Shown: positions 9,342 to 18,485 of the stretch, one piece after another
Numbering within the stretch: position 1 is the stretch's first letter
How the letters are laid out: each line of letters starts with the position of its first letter
NCBI RefSeq assembly: GCF_001553605.1
Contig: NZ_CP014229.1
Span: 165,001 to 229,000 of the forward strand
DNA length: 64,000 nt
Origin: Desulfovibrio fairfieldensis
Lineage (GTDB): Bacteria; Desulfobacterota; Desulfovibrionia; Desulfovibrionales; Desulfovibrionaceae
Direction: 5' to 3'
Translations under genes and position numbers: made by a program
Notes under the pieces: model-generated
What the model was told of the DNA's origin: nothing
The model's database searches: none
The model's input: only the letters and a program-made list of their open reading frames with translations

Positions 9342-11228
9342 ATGAAAAACGTCTCCCTGCCCAAGGCCGTTCTGACCGTCGGAGGGCTCGCCATGGTGGT
9401 CTACCATGCCGTGGCCTCGCAATACCTCTACTTCAGCCAGTGGGAACACCAGACCATCCACTTCGCCTTTCTCTTCCTGATGGTCTTCATGAGCTACGCC
9501 ATCAAGGCCAAAAGCCGTCTCGCGGCCGTGGGCCTGTATCTTTGCCTGGCGGCGGCCCTGGCCTGCTGCGTCTATGTGTACGGCAATATCGAAGAGCTGG
9601 AAATGTCCCAGGGCTTCCCCACCCGGGCGGCGCTGCTGGCCGGGCTCTGTCTGATACTGGCCACGGCCCTGGGCACGTGGCTGTGCTGGGGGCTGCCCCT
9701 GCTGCTGGTGGCCGTGGTTTTTGTGGCCTATTTTTTCTTCGGCCATTTGCTCAGCGGGCCGCTCTACCATCCGGCCTTCGGCTTTGACTATGTGGTTTCC
9801 ATGCTCAGCGTGGGCCTTTCGGGCCTGTACGGGCTGTTCATGTCCATCAGCGCGGACCAGGTCTTCATGTTCGTGGTGTTCGGCGCGCTGCTGGGCATCT
9901 TCAAGGTGGAAGGCCTGCTCATGGAGCTGGGCAAGATTCTCGGGCGCAGGCTGCGCGGCGGGGCGGGACTCACCGGGGTGTTTTCCAACTCGCTCATCGG
10001 CATGGTTTCCGGCGCGCCCGTGGCCAATGTGGCGATCACCGGCCCCTTTGTGCTGCCGTATATGAACAAATCCGGCTATTCCGTGGACGAGGCCGGCGGC
10101 ATCCTGGCCTGCTCGGCCACGGGCAGCCAGCTCATGCCTCCGGTCATGGGAGCCGCGGCCTTCATGATGGCGACCTTCATCGGCCGGCCCTACGCCGTGG
10201 TCATGCTGGCCGCCATTCTGCCCGCAATGCTTTTTTATTTCGCCGTGGCCGTGGGCGTGCAGTTCCTGTCGGTGCGCAAGGATCTGCAAATCGTGCATAT
10301 GGACGTGGACTGGGCCCTGATCCGGCGGCGGCTGCCGGTCTTCGTGCTGCCCATCGGCCTGATCTTCGCCATGCTGCTCATGCGCTACAGCCCGTCCAAT
10401 ACGGCCTTCTGGGCCAGTGTGGTCACCTTGATCACGGGCTTCGCCATCAAGGACACCCGCCCCGGCCGCCGGGAGCTGGTACGCTCGCTGGTCAGCGGGG
10501 CCGTGACCGGCGCCAAGATCGGCATCTCCCTGGCGCTCATCGGCATGGTGGCCCAGACGCTCATTTCCACGGGCCTGGGCAGCAAGCTGGCGAGCCTCAT
10601 CCATATTCTTGCCGGAGGGCAGTTGTTCATCGCCCTGCTGGTCACCATGGTCGTGGCCCTGATTCTGGGCTGTGCCGTGCCGCCCGCCGCGGCCTACGCC
10701 CTGTGCGCCATCATTATCATTCCCACATTGACGCCCATGGGCGTGGACCTGCTGCGGGCCCATATGTTCTGCTTTTATTTCTCCATCATCGCGGCGGTGA
10801 CGCCGCCGGTGGGCCTGGCCTCCCTGGCGGCCACGGGCATTTCGGGCGGCAATTACGCGCTCACCAGCGTACACGGCTTCCGCCTTTCGCTGAGCGGCTT
10901 CATCCTGCCCTTCCTGATCATCTACAATCCGCTGTTTTCCTTTGATTTCAGCAATGCCGCCTGGGCAGCGTGCTCTCTGGTCTGCATCCTGACCGGACTG
11001 ACCAGCCTGGACGCCCTGCTGTACGGAGCCATGGCCCGGCCCTTTACCGCGCGCGATTACACCCTCTCCGCCGTGGTTATGCTGGCCAGCTTCTGGCTGA
11101 CCATCTGGGGCGCGCAACTGGCTCCGTCGGTCTGCGTGCTGGTCACCCTGGGCGTTGTGGCCCTGCTGGCCGCGCAATGGTTTCGGCAGGTCAGGGGCCG
11201 GCCCTCCGTCGCCCTGCGGACGGCCTGA
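9342..11228 (+). CDS. Fused TRAP transporter permease (4TM/12TM)
   Basis: A 628-residue polytopic inner-membrane protein with about 16-19 hydrophobic segments. The DctQ-like small subunit is fused in front of the DctM-like large subunit, as is usual for TAXI systems. Conserved family features include GVFSNSLIGMVSGAPVANV near residue 212 and GSQLMPPVMGAAAFMMA near 265. It is the membrane partner of the receptor at 8266. GAGGTGCCTCC precedes the ATG. Confidence 0.92.
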   Translation: MKNVSLPKAVLTVGGLAMVVYHAVASQYLYFSQWEHQTIHFAFLFLMVFMSYAIKAKSRLAAVGLYLCLAAALACCVYVYGNIEELEMSQGFPTRAALLAGLCLILATALGTWLCWGLPLLLVAVVFVAYFFFGHLLSGPLYHPAFGFDYVVSMLSVGLSGLYGLFMSISADQVFMFVVFGALLGIFKVEGLLMELGKILGRRLRGGAGLTGVFSNSLIGMVSGAPVANVAITGPFVLPYMNKSGYSVDEAGGILACSATGSQLMPPVMGAAAFMMATFIGRPYAVVMLAAILPAMLFYFAVAVGVQFLSVRKDLQIVHMDVDWALIRRRLPVFVLPIGLIFAMLLMRYSPSNTAFWASVVTLITGFAIKDTRPGRRELVRSLVSGAVTGAKIGISLALIGMVAQTLISTGLGSKLASLIHILAGGQLFIALLVTMVVALILGCAVPPAAAYALCAIIIIPTLTPMGVDLLRAHMFCFYFSIIAAVTPPVGLASLAATGISGGNYALTSVHGFRLSLSGFILPFLIIYNPLFSFDFSNAAWAACSLVCILTGLTSLDALLYGAMARPFTARDYTLSAVVMLASFWLTIWGAQLAPSVCVLVTLGVVALLAAQWFRQVRGRPSVALRTA

Positions 11229-11315
11229 GGCATATCGGCGCTGCGGCCCTTTTGCTTTCCCTCGCGTCGGAAAGCGGAATTTCCTGTAGCGCCGGTATGC
11301 CCTATAATCCGTCCT

Positions 11316-11370
11316 CCACACGAAAGAAGCCCGCCGGTGCGGATACCGCGGGCTTCTTTCGTGTGTGTGG
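11316..11370. terminator. Bidirectional terminator between TRAP permease and GntR gene
   Basis: A long stem: CACACGAAAGAAGCCCGC pairs with GCGGGCTTCTTTCGTGTG, about 18 bp, between convergent genes. It can stop transcription from both sides. Confidence 0.85.
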
Positions 11371-11383
11371 ACGTTCTTCGCGT

Positions 11384-12145
11384 TCAACGCACCAGATCAA
11401 TGTCGAAGCGCACCCTGTCGCCGGGATGCACAACCAGGGCGGCGTAAATGGCTTTGCCCGAGTCGTCGCAGGCATAGCGCCGCACCAGGGCCACGGGCGC
11501 GCCGCAGGCAATGCCCAGATGCTGCGCGACCTCCGGCGAGGCGCCGCCGATGGTCAGTTCCTGCCGGGCCTTGGACACGTTGACCCTGAGCTCGTCCATG
11601 ACCGGGATCACCGTGGTGGCGTTGAAGCGTTCCGGGGCCTGGTCGTAAATGATCCTGTCCAGATAAAGTTCGATGTAGGCGAAACGCACGCCGTCCTTGA
11701 TATGCACGCGCCGCATATAATGATAGGCGGGCGCGGACGGCAGCTCCCAGGCCGCCAGCAGAGGGCAGTCGTCCACGTCGGCCGCGTCGAGCAGCTCCAC
11801 GCTGGCCCCTTCGATACGCTTGACCATGGCCTTCCAGGAAGTACGCATATTTTCATAGGGCCGGACGGGCAATTGGCGCGCCACATGGATGCCGCGTCCC
11901 TGGCGGGCGGTGAGCAGGCCCTCCATGACCAGAAGTTGCACGGCCTGACGCGCGGTGACCCGTGCCACGCCGAAAATCTCGGCCATTTGGAGCAGATTGG
12001 GCAGCTTTACGCCCAGAGGCAGCACGCCGTTTTCGATCTGCTGGCGCAGCACGTCCGCCAACTGGGCGTAGAGGGGCGGACCGGGGCGACGGAACTGCGG
12101 CGGTTCGGAAAAAACGGGAAAGGGCTGCCGGTTCTGTTCGATCAT
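11384..12145 (-). CDS. GntR-family regulator, HutC/UTRA type
   Basis: A 253-residue protein. An N-terminal winged helix-turn-helix (residues 24-90, with YAQLADVLRQQIENG and FGVARVTARQAVQLLVMEGLL) is followed by a UTRA ligand-binding domain (YHYMRRVHIKDGVRFAYIE at about 140). It faces the racemase/TRAP genes across a terminator and is the obvious candidate repressor for them, with their substrate as effector; that is inference from position. AAAGGAACG precedes the start. Confidence 0.88.
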   Translation of the reverse strand: MIEQNRQPFPVFSEPPQFRRPGPPLYAQLADVLRQQIENGVLPLGVKLPNLLQMAEIFGVARVTARQAVQLLVMEGLLTARQGRGIHVARQLPVRPYENMRTSWKAMVKRIEGASVELLDAADVDDCPLLAAWELPSAPAYHYMRRVHIKDGVRFAYIELYLDRIIYDQAPERFNATTVIPVMDELRVNVSKARQELTIGGASPEVAQHLGIACGAPVALVRRYACDDSGKAIYAALVVHPGDRVRFDIDLVR

Positions 12146-12201
12146 GACGTTCCTTTGCCGAGGCCGTTGTCACACACCCGGCCGCTGGGAGAACGGAAAC
12201 A

Positions 12202-12227
12202 AGAGCATTTCAAGGTTGAAACGCTCT
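12202..12227. repeat. Dispersed palindrome copy
   Basis: AGAGCATTTCAA and TTGAAACGCTCT face each other with one mismatch. A second degenerate copy lies at 12375-12408, ending GTAATCTGCTCTA. Both sit between the GntR and YccF genes, where nothing else is visible. Confidence 0.75.
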
Positions 12228-12405
12228 GAAGCCGCGCCGGGCGCGGCGTGGGTCAATACCCGCGAGACTTACGCAGCCTGGCCTGGCCGAACGTTTTGCG
12301 GAAATCCCAAGTGCGACAGGTTCAGGCTCAGCCCTCAGTAAAACGCCGTCCGAAAAAAGGCAGCTTTGCAGCCGGAGCAAAGTGACTTTTCAAGGGTAAT
12401 CTGCT

Positions 12406-12861
12406 CTAGGATCGGGAGGAGCGTACCCGCTCGTCGGCAGCCGCCCGTTCCGCCGCCTCGGCCACCGCCACTGGCACAATGGTCTTGCCGATGGGGCAGA
12501 GGGCCAGGGCCGCCAGTTTGACGTGCTGCCATGCAAAGGGGATGCCGATAATGGTGACGGCGCAGAAAAGGGCCCAGATGAGGTGCTGCATGGCGATCCA
12601 GATGCCCGCCAGCAACAGCCAGATAATATTGCCCACTGTGCCGAAGGGCCCGGTGCCGATGTCCGGCTGGCCGGTGAGCACGTCGCGCGATACCGGCATC
12701 TTCCCGAAAGGAAAGAAGGCGAATTCGCCGATCACAAAACAGGCCCGTCCCCAGGGGATGCCCACAATGGAGATAAAGCAGAGTACTCCGAAAAACCACC
12801 AGGTCAGGCCCATCCAGATGCCGCCCAGTAAAAACCAGATCACATTGCCCAGGCAACTCAT
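12406..12861 (-). CDS. YccF-domain inner-membrane protein
   Basis: A 151-residue protein with two copies of the YccF (DUF307) pattern: GNVIWFLLGGIWMGLTW at the N-terminus and GNIIWLLLAGIWIAMQH near residue 76, each followed by a GIPW/GIPF motif and a hydrophobic segment. Four transmembrane segments are likely. The function of the family is not established. AGGAGAACACGGCC precedes the ATG. It is flanked on both sides by dispersed palindromes. Confidence 0.88.
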   Translation of the reverse strand: MSCLGNVIWFLLGGIWMGLTWWFFGVLCFISIVGIPWGRACFVIGEFAFFPFGKMPVSRDVLTGQPDIGTGPFGTVGNIIWLLLAGIWIAMQHLIWALFCAVTIIGIPFAWQHVKLAALALCPIGKTIVPVAVAEAAERAAADERVRSSRS

Positions 12862-12966
12862 GGCCGTGTTCTCCTGACCCGTTTTTCAGAGCGGGTTCAC
12901 TTCGGAAATCGACATTTTCAAAGTTTTAAAGGCGCTCGTCGCGGTCGTCCGCTTCCGCAGACGCCG

Positions 12967-12997
12967 GAGCAGGTTAGCTTTGAAAGGTAACCTGCTC
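12967..12997. repeat. Dispersed palindrome copy, possible purM terminator
   Basis: GAGCAGGTTA and TAACCTGCTC are perfect 10-bp arms around a TTTGAAA core. It abuts the 3' end of purM and could fold in its transcript. Confidence 0.75.
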
Positions 12998-14049
12998 TAA
13001 AAATTGACCACAACCTGTTCGCCGTCCTGGGCGCGCCGAGCGATCTCGCCGATGCGCCAGGCCCGCAGATTGAAGGCCTGGATGCGGTTGATGGCTTCCT
13101 CGGCCTGCTCGGCGGGCAAGATCAGGACATAACCGATGCCCCCGTTGAATATCTGGAGGATCTCCGGCCAGGAGAGTTCGCCCGCGTTCTTGAGCCAGTG
13201 GAAGACGGGCGGCAGCTGCCAACTGCCGAAATTGATCCGGGCTTCCACCTGGGAGGGCAGCACGCGCGGGATATTGTCGTAAAAACCGCCGCCGGTGATA
13301 TGGGCCATGCCCTTGACGTTCATGTCGCGCAACAGGGAGCGCACGGCCTCCACATAAATGGTGGTGGGCGTCAGCAGCACGTCGCGCACGCTGGCGCCGT
13401 CCGCGCCGGGAAAGGCGTCGTCCGCCTTGAGGCCGCTCCGAGCCAGAACCTGGCGCGCCAGGGAAAAACCGTTGGAGTGCAGGCCGGAGGAAGCCACGCC
13501 CACAATGACGTCGCCCACCTGAATGCCCGAACCGTCAATGAGTTTGGCGTTGTCCACCAGGCCCACGCAGAAACCGGCCAGATCGTATTCACCGGGCGCG
13601 TACATGTCGGGCATTTCAGCGGTTTCGCCGCCCAGCAGGGCGCAACCGGCCTGGCGGCAACCTTCGGCCACGCCGCTGACCACGGTTTCCGCCGTGTCCA
13701 CGTCCAGCTTGCCGGTGGCGAAATAATCCAGGAAAAACAAGGGAGTCGCGCCCTGAACCAGAATGTCGTTGACGCTCATGGCCACCAGGTCGATGCCCAC
13801 GCTGTCATGCTTGTTGAAGGTGAAAGCCAGCTTGAGCTTGGTGCCCACGCCGTCGGTGGAGGAGACCAGCACCGGTTCGCTCATGCCGCTGAGGTCCGGA
13901 CGGAACAGGCCGCCGAAACCGCCGATGTCGGAAATGACGCCCCTGATCTGGGTGCTCGCCACCAAATGCTTGATGCGTCCGACCAGGGCATTGCCCGCCT
14001 CAATGTTGACGCCGGCCTGGGTATAGGCTTTTGCGCGCTCGCTGGACAT
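12997..14049 (-). CDS. purM: Phosphoribosylformylglycinamidine cyclo-ligase
   Basis: A 350-residue PurM (AIR synthetase), the purine step that closes the imidazole ring of AIR with ATP. Clear family segments: the N-terminal YTQAGVNIEAGNALVGRIK, VLVSSTDGVGTKLKLA, NDILVQGATPLFFLDYFATGKLD, GGETAEMPDMY and AHITGGGFYDNIPRVLP, in the usual order and length. The start is ATG 14049; an in-frame ATG 24 bases upstream would overlap the ribosome-binding site AAAGGAGG. It stands alone, not in a purine operon. Confidence 0.97.
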   Translation of the reverse strand: MSSERAKAYTQAGVNIEAGNALVGRIKHLVASTQIRGVISDIGGFGGLFRPDLSGMSEPVLVSSTDGVGTKLKLAFTFNKHDSVGIDLVAMSVNDILVQGATPLFFLDYFATGKLDVDTAETVVSGVAEGCRQAGCALLGGETAEMPDMYAPGEYDLAGFCVGLVDNAKLIDGSGIQVGDVIVGVASSGLHSNGFSLARQVLARSGLKADDAFPGADGASVRDVLLTPTTIYVEAVRSLLRDMNVKGMAHITGGGFYDNIPRVLPSQVEARINFGSWQLPPVFHWLKNAGELSWPEILQIFNGGIGYVLILPAEQAEEAINRIQAFNLRAWRIGEIARRAQDGEQVVVNF

Positions 14050-14288
14050 GCTGTCGCCTCCTTTAATCTCCATTGAATAGCAAATTTTTCTCCGAAGCCC
14101 AAGTCTCTTTTTTCATGGACCGGGCCGCCCGCCGCTGGTATAGGGGAGTTAACGCCTTTTATGCGCCGACTGCTCTGAAGGATTTGTCCGCAACTCCTTG
14201 CCGCGAAATGCGAGTCGGCGGCCTTTGCTCGCCGCAAACGAGCATTTCAAGTGTTACAAGTACCAGTTGGCAAAAATGGGAAAGTTTT

Positions 14289-15026
14289 ATGCGTAATCAT
14301 CATATAGTTCTGCTTCTCTGGCTTGCGCTTTGCCTCTGGCCGGGCGTGCCGGTCCATGCCATGGGGTCGCCCGATGCGGGCAACGCCGAGAGGACGGACA
14401 GCGCACCCCGCAATGCGGGAGCGACCGCTTCCGCTTCAGCGCAGACGCCCGCGCCGCAAAATCCGTCCGTACACAACGAATACAACAATTCCACCGTGTA
14501 CAACGGCGACGTGTACAATTCCACCAACGACAGCGCGGGGTACAATGGTTTTGCCGGAACCTGGCGGGATCCTGAAACCGGGGACATCATCACCTCGGTC
14601 ATCGCGCCCCGCCAGCCCCAGCCGGAACAGAACACGCCGGTCATCGTGGCCCCGCAGATCTACCCCGGCGAGAACCGGCCCTATCCGCCGGGACCCGGGC
14701 CGTATCCGCCGTATCCTCCCGGCCCGCCGCCGCGTCCGCACCCCAATCCCGGCCCGTATCCGGGGCCGTGGCCTCATCCCGCGCCCCCCCGGCCCTCGCC
14801 TGTTCCGCCCTGGCAGCAACCGGGCTGGCAGGGCACGACACCGCCCCAGGGGCATATGCCGCCGGGCTGGCGGCCGCCGTCCGATACGCGGCCCTGGCCG
14901 CACGCGCCGGGCTATCTGCCGGCCCCGCGCAACAATATCGCGCCGTCCACGGGACTGGGGGGAACGGGTGGCACCGGAGGCATGGGCGGAGCCGGACTGC
15001 CGGGACGCGGCGCCGGAGGGCGTTGA
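14289..15026 (+). CDS. Secreted proline-rich protein
   Basis: A 245-residue protein with a signal peptide (MRNHHIVLLLWLALCLW, cleavage after VHA). Next comes an Asn/Tyr-rich stretch with YNNSTVYNGDVYNSTN near residue 65, a short globular-looking part (FAGTWRDPETGDIITSV), then about 100 residues of Pro/Gly-rich low complexity (YPPGPGPYPPYPPGPPP) and a Gly-rich end. No known domain is recognised. Only a weak ribosome-binding site precedes the ATG. It ends one base before the radical SAM gene, so the two are probably co-transcribed. Confidence 0.7.
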   Translation: MRNHHIVLLLWLALCLWPGVPVHAMGSPDAGNAERTDSAPRNAGATASASAQTPAPQNPSVHNEYNNSTVYNGDVYNSTNDSAGYNGFAGTWRDPETGDIITSVIAPRQPQPEQNTPVIVAPQIYPGENRPYPPGPGPYPPYPPGPPPRPHPNPGPYPGPWPHPAPPRPSPVPPWQQPGWQGTTPPQGHMPPGWRPPSDTRPWPHAPGYLPAPRNNIAPSTGLGGTGGTGGMGGAGLPGRGAGGR

Positions 15027-15027
15027 G

Positions 15028-16041
15028 ATGCGCGCCATGCTCTGGGAGCCCTTGTCCGGCGGGACCGGCGGGGAAGTGCGATGCCGCTTGTGCGCGCATG
15101 CCTGCCGCCTGAAGAAAGGCGGCAAGGGGCTGTGCGGCGTGCGGGTCAACCTGGGCGGGGAAATGGTTTCCCTGGTGGGGGATGTGGTCACCAGCGCCCA
15201 GATGGACCCGGTGGAAAAAAAGCCCCTCTACCATTTTCTGCCGGGCAGCAAAACCTTTTCCGTGGGCAGCGCGGGCTGCAACTTCCGTTGCCGGTTCTGC
15301 CAGAATTACCAGATAGCGCGCATACCGGCCAACGGCATGGTGCCCGGCAAGCGCGTTACGCCGGACGCCCTGGTGCGGCTGGCGGAAAAGCACGGCGCGC
15401 GCAGCATGGCCTTTACCTACAACGAGCCCACGGTCTTTTTCGAGCAGGTCTATGAAACCGCCGGACTGGCCCAGGCCATGGGCATGCGGGTCATTCTGGT
15501 CAGCAACGGCTTTATGGCCGAGGACTTTCTGCTGCCCCTGCGCCGCCGGGTCAATGCCGTCAATGTGGATCTGAAATCCTTCAGCGACGATTTTTACCGC
15601 GACTATTGCGGCGGCCGCCTTCAGCCCGTCCTGGACAATTTGAAGGCCATCAAGGCGCTGGGCTGGTGGCTGGAAGTGACCACCCTGGTCATTCCGGGTT
15701 GTAACGACAGCGAAGCCGAACTACGGGATATGGCCGCCTTTGTGCATGGCGAACTGGGCCCGGACACGCCTTGGCATCTCTCGGCCTTTCACGGGGCCTA
15801 TCACATGGCCGGGCATCCCTCCACGCCGCCGGCCCGGCTGGAGGACGCCTGGCGCATCGGCCGGGAAGCGGGCCTGCATTTCGTGTACATCGGCAATGTG
15901 TCCAGCGCGTTGGGCGGCACTACCTTTTGTCCGGCTTGCGGCGCGCCGGCCATTGAGCGCCGGGGCTGGCAGACGCGGCAATTGGGCGCGCCGGGGCAAT
16001 GCCCTTCCTGCAAGGCTGCTCTGCCCGGAGTCTGGAGGTGA
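15028..16041 (+). CDS. amrS: AmmeMemoRadiSam-type radical SAM enzyme
   Basis: A 337-residue radical SAM protein. The cluster motif CxxxCxxC is at Cys84/88/91 (GCNFRCRFCQN). Upstream is the family's N-terminal CRLCAHACRLKKGGKGLCGVR block, and a C-terminal four-cysteine zinc-ribbon-like end (CPACG...CPSCK). The AmrS family is related to pyruvate-formate-lyase activators, and its substrate is not settled. The companion Memo and AmmeCR1 domains are not seen in this window. The start follows the previous stop by one base. Confidence 0.88.
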   Translation: MRAMLWEPLSGGTGGEVRCRLCAHACRLKKGGKGLCGVRVNLGGEMVSLVGDVVTSAQMDPVEKKPLYHFLPGSKTFSVGSAGCNFRCRFCQNYQIARIPANGMVPGKRVTPDALVRLAEKHGARSMAFTYNEPTVFFEQVYETAGLAQAMGMRVILVSNGFMAEDFLLPLRRRVNAVNVDLKSFSDDFYRDYCGGRLQPVLDNLKAIKALGWWLEVTTLVIPGCNDSEAELRDMAAFVHGELGPDTPWHLSAFHGAYHMAGHPSTPPARLEDAWRIGREAGLHFVYIGNVSSALGGTTFCPACGAPAIERRGWQTRQLGAPGQCPSCKAALPGVWR

Positions 16042-16043
16042 TT

Positions 16044-16541
16044 TTGGTCTATACCGGCAACGGCAAGGGCAAGACCAGCGCCTGCGTGGGCCAGGCCGTG
16101 CGCGCGTTGGGGCAGAACATGACCGTGGCCTTCGGCCAGTTCATGAAGCGGGACGGCCAGGCCGGGGAGCAGCGCATGCTGGCGCAATGGCTGGGCCCGC
16201 GTTTTCTGGCCGGAGGCGAAGGCTTTCTGCGTCGTGAGAAGGATCGCCCGGCCCATCGGGCCGCCGCTCTGCGCGTGCTGGCCTGGGCGCGCGCGCGCGT
16301 GCCGGAGGCCGATATGCTCATCCTGGACGAATGCCTCTACGCCCTGGACGCGGGCATCCTGACCCGGCAGGAAGTGGAGGCGCTCATGGCCGAAACCCGC
16401 GCTGCGGGCCGCCATCTGGTGCTCTCCGGCCGCAACGCGCCGGACTGGCTCGTGCGGGAGGCGGATCTGGTCACGGAGATGGGCGAGATCAAACATCCCT
16501 GGCGGGCGGGCGTCAAAGCCGCGCCCGGCATTGAATTCTGA
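16044..16541 (+). CDS. cobO: Cob(I)alamin adenosyltransferase, CobO/BtuR type
   Basis: About 165 residues with the CobO P-loop VYTGNGKGKTSA at the N-terminus, FGQFMKRDGQAGE and LILDECLYALDAG, the standard family order. It transfers adenosyl from ATP to cob(I)alamin or cobinamide. The TTG at 16044 is preferred because the full ribosome-binding sequence GGAGGTGAT lies just before it; GTG 16038 or ATG 15999 are alternatives. It is coupled to the amrS end and ends close to the next gene. Confidence 0.9.
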   Translation: MVYTGNGKGKTSACVGQAVRALGQNMTVAFGQFMKRDGQAGEQRMLAQWLGPRFLAGGEGFLRREKDRPAHRAAALRVLAWARARVPEADMLILDECLYALDAGILTRQEVEALMAETRAAGRHLVLSGRNAPDWLVREADLVTEMGEIKHPWRAGVKAAPGIEF

Positions 16542-16548
16542 GGTTTGC

Positions 16549-17076
16549 ATGCCTTTGCCTGAATTCTCTTCCGAAGCCCCGTTGACCATCTACGTGGCCG
16601 GTTCCTTCAAACACAAGCACGGCGTTCGTCTGCTGGGCCGTGAATTGCGCGCCCTGGGCTGCCGTATGCTGGACTGGACTGAAAAGGCCGTGCCCCCGCC
16701 GGGCCTGACCCCGGCGGAGCGCCGCATCTGGATGGATACGGACCGGGACGGCGGCCAGGTCTATGCGTTTTGCCGCAATGCCTGCCTTACGGCGGATCTG
16801 GTGATCTACTACGGCGCGTCAGGCCAGGATGCCGGAGTGGAAGTGGGTCTGGCCGCCGGAGCCGGGGTGCCGGTGCTGGGCATCCGGGGCCCGCTGGAAG
16901 GGCCGGGCCTCATGCTGCACGGCGCGGTCAGCGTCTGGGTGGACGGCGCGGAGGACGCCCTGGATCTGGTCGGGCGGGTGCTGGCCCATGCCGCTGCGGC
17001 CTGGGCCACGCTGAATGCCGAACCGGACGCCGCCGTGCGTCGCCTGGGCGGGGCTTTGCTGCGGCGAAAGGGCTGA
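16549..17076 (+). CDS. Nucleoside 2-deoxyribosyltransferase-like protein
   Basis: A 175-residue protein with the features of the Rossmann-like nucleoside deoxyribosyltransferase fold: YVAGSFKHKHGV at the N-terminus, DADLVIYY-type strand (TADLVIYYGASGQDAGVEVGLAAGAGVPVLGI at about 84-115). Family members cleave N-glycosidic bonds, but the catalytic residues cannot be assigned with confidence, so a role in nucleotide or cofactor salvage is only possible. ATG 16549 is preferred to an upstream TTG that overlaps cobO. Confidence 0.6.
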   Translation: MPLPEFSSEAPLTIYVAGSFKHKHGVRLLGRELRALGCRMLDWTEKAVPPPGLTPAERRIWMDTDRDGGQVYAFCRNACLTADLVIYYGASGQDAGVEVGLAAGAGVPVLGIRGPLEGPGLMLHGAVSVWVDGAEDALDLVGRVLAHAAAAWATLNAEPDAAVRRLGGALLRRKG

Positions 17077-17174
17077 GTATCTGCACTGTGGCGACATGTT
17101 TGCTTCACGCTGTGTAAAATAATTTATACTGAAAAATCGTTGACATAGATTGGAGTATCACGTTTATTCGTAAT

Positions 17175-17462
17175 ATGCCAAAATGGAATGACGGCAGCCT
17201 GCGCATGGTTGCGCGGGCCGTGTTTGTTGTCCTGCTGCTGACGTTTTGCACGCCCTTCACGCTGTTCAGCGAAGGACGGCAGTACGTCATGCAGAGCCAC
17301 GACGAGAGCTCACACCACTATATCGTTCCTCTGCCCGGTGATGAGGCCTCCGCGTCCGCGCCGGTTCTTCTCAGGCGGACCGTCGTCTTCCGTGTCGGCG
17401 AAGCCGGTTTTCCCGTTCCTCCCGCCCATCCTGTTTTTTCTCTGGACCATCCTCCGGAATAG
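17175..17462 (+). CDS. Hypothetical small membrane or secreted protein
   Basis: A 95-residue frame with one hydrophobic segment (MVARAVFVVLLLTFCTPFTLF, residues 11-31) that could be a signal anchor, and a proline-rich end. No family is recognised. TTGACA at 17140 could be a -35 box, but no ribosome-binding site precedes the ATG. It may not be a gene. The 220 bases between it and the next gene show nothing further. Confidence 0.4.
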   Translation: MPKWNDGSLRMVARAVFVVLLLTFCTPFTLFSEGRQYVMQSHDESSHHYIVPLPGDEASASAPVLLRRTVVFRVGEAGFPVPPAHPVFSLDHPPE

Positions 17463-17684
17463 CCCCCATTGCCGTGCCGCGAGCTTTCTTCTTTCGCGGC
17501 ATCCATCGGCGACCGGTTTCCTGTCCTCCGTATGAGCGCGGCGTTGCGCGCGCTCCGCGCGGTTCACGCGTCGATTTCTTTCGGGGTTCGCGGCCCGTCT
17601 CGATCCGCGTCAGAACCCGGCGGAAGCCTCGTTGCGCGCCCGCGCCGTCCCCCGGTGCAGTTTGTGCTTGAAAAGGAGATTCCA

Positions 17685-18401
17685 ATGCTTACGGCGCTTT
17701 CCGGATATATTCGCGACAGATGGCCGTTTTCCCACACAGTCCGCATTGCCGGGCTGGAAAATTTTGTTGAGCGCTGCCATGCGGAGGCATGGCACATTTA
17801 TGCCATTAAAAAACGTATCTGGCGGCGGCATGTCTGCGTCGCCTGCGGCTGGCTGGCCGACAGCCTGCCCCGCGACGCGCGCATCTTCGAACCAGGATGC
17901 GGCAGCGGCGCGAATCTGCTCTGGCTGGCGCAACAGGGCTTCACCCGCTTGCAGGGAGCCGATATTTCCGCCGAAGTCGTCGCACTTTGCCGTGGTCTTT
18001 CACGCCAGACCGGAGCGAGTCTTGATGTCTGGCAGGATGACGGTCTTGCGCCGACGCGTCCGCCCCGGCGCGTGGACGCCATTCTTTCGGTCAACTGGCT
18101 GTATCACATTCCCGGAGCTTCCATGGAAAGTTTTTTGCGTACCTACCGGCCCTGCCTGAACACCGGGGGAAAAATTGTCTGCGACGTGGTTGACGCCTCC
18201 TACAACCGCGTTACCGACAATGAGTTCCACACACGCGACAGGCATCTTCCCCCGCTGCGGCGCAGGCCTTCGGAATATACTTTCCGGCTTTCCCGTGAAG
18301 AAATGGAGAATATCGCCGCGCGCCACGGCTTCAGCATCGTGCGGCATACGCTGCTGCGCGCGCGCCCGCAGAGGGCCGTATATCTGCTGGAAAGCAGGTA
18401 G
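17685..18401 (+). CDS. SAM-dependent methyltransferase
   Basis: A 238-residue class I methyltransferase. The SAM-binding motif I is FEPGCGSGANLLWL near residue 69, followed by GADISAEVVALCR (acidic ribose-binding strand) and VDAILSVNWLYHI near 125. The substrate is not evident. AAAAGGAGATTCC before ATG 17685 fixes the start; an open frame extends 216 bases further upstream but looks non-coding. A long perfect hairpin lies downstream. Confidence 0.85.
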   Translation: MLTALSGYIRDRWPFSHTVRIAGLENFVERCHAEAWHIYAIKKRIWRRHVCVACGWLADSLPRDARIFEPGCGSGANLLWLAQQGFTRLQGADISAEVVALCRGLSRQTGASLDVWQDDGLAPTRPPRRVDAILSVNWLYHIPGASMESFLRTYRPCLNTGGKIVCDVVDASYNRVTDNEFHTRDRHLPPLRRRPSEYTFRLSREEMENIAARHGFSIVRHTLLRARPQRAVYLLESR

Positions 18402-18419
18402 AAGGCAGTAAATCAAGGG

Positions 18420-18476
18420 AACACTGATACGTAAAGGGGACGCGGCCATGCCGCGTCCCCTTTACGTATCAGTGTT
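18420..18476. terminator. Very long perfect inverted repeat, bidirectional terminator
   Basis: Two 26-base arms (18420-18445 and 18451-18476) are perfectly complementary around a five-base loop. The arms run AACACTGATACG through AAAGGGGACGCGG. It lies between convergent genes, 18 bases after one stop and 9 bases before the other. Confidence 0.85.
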
Positions 18477-18485
18477 GTTCAGAGC

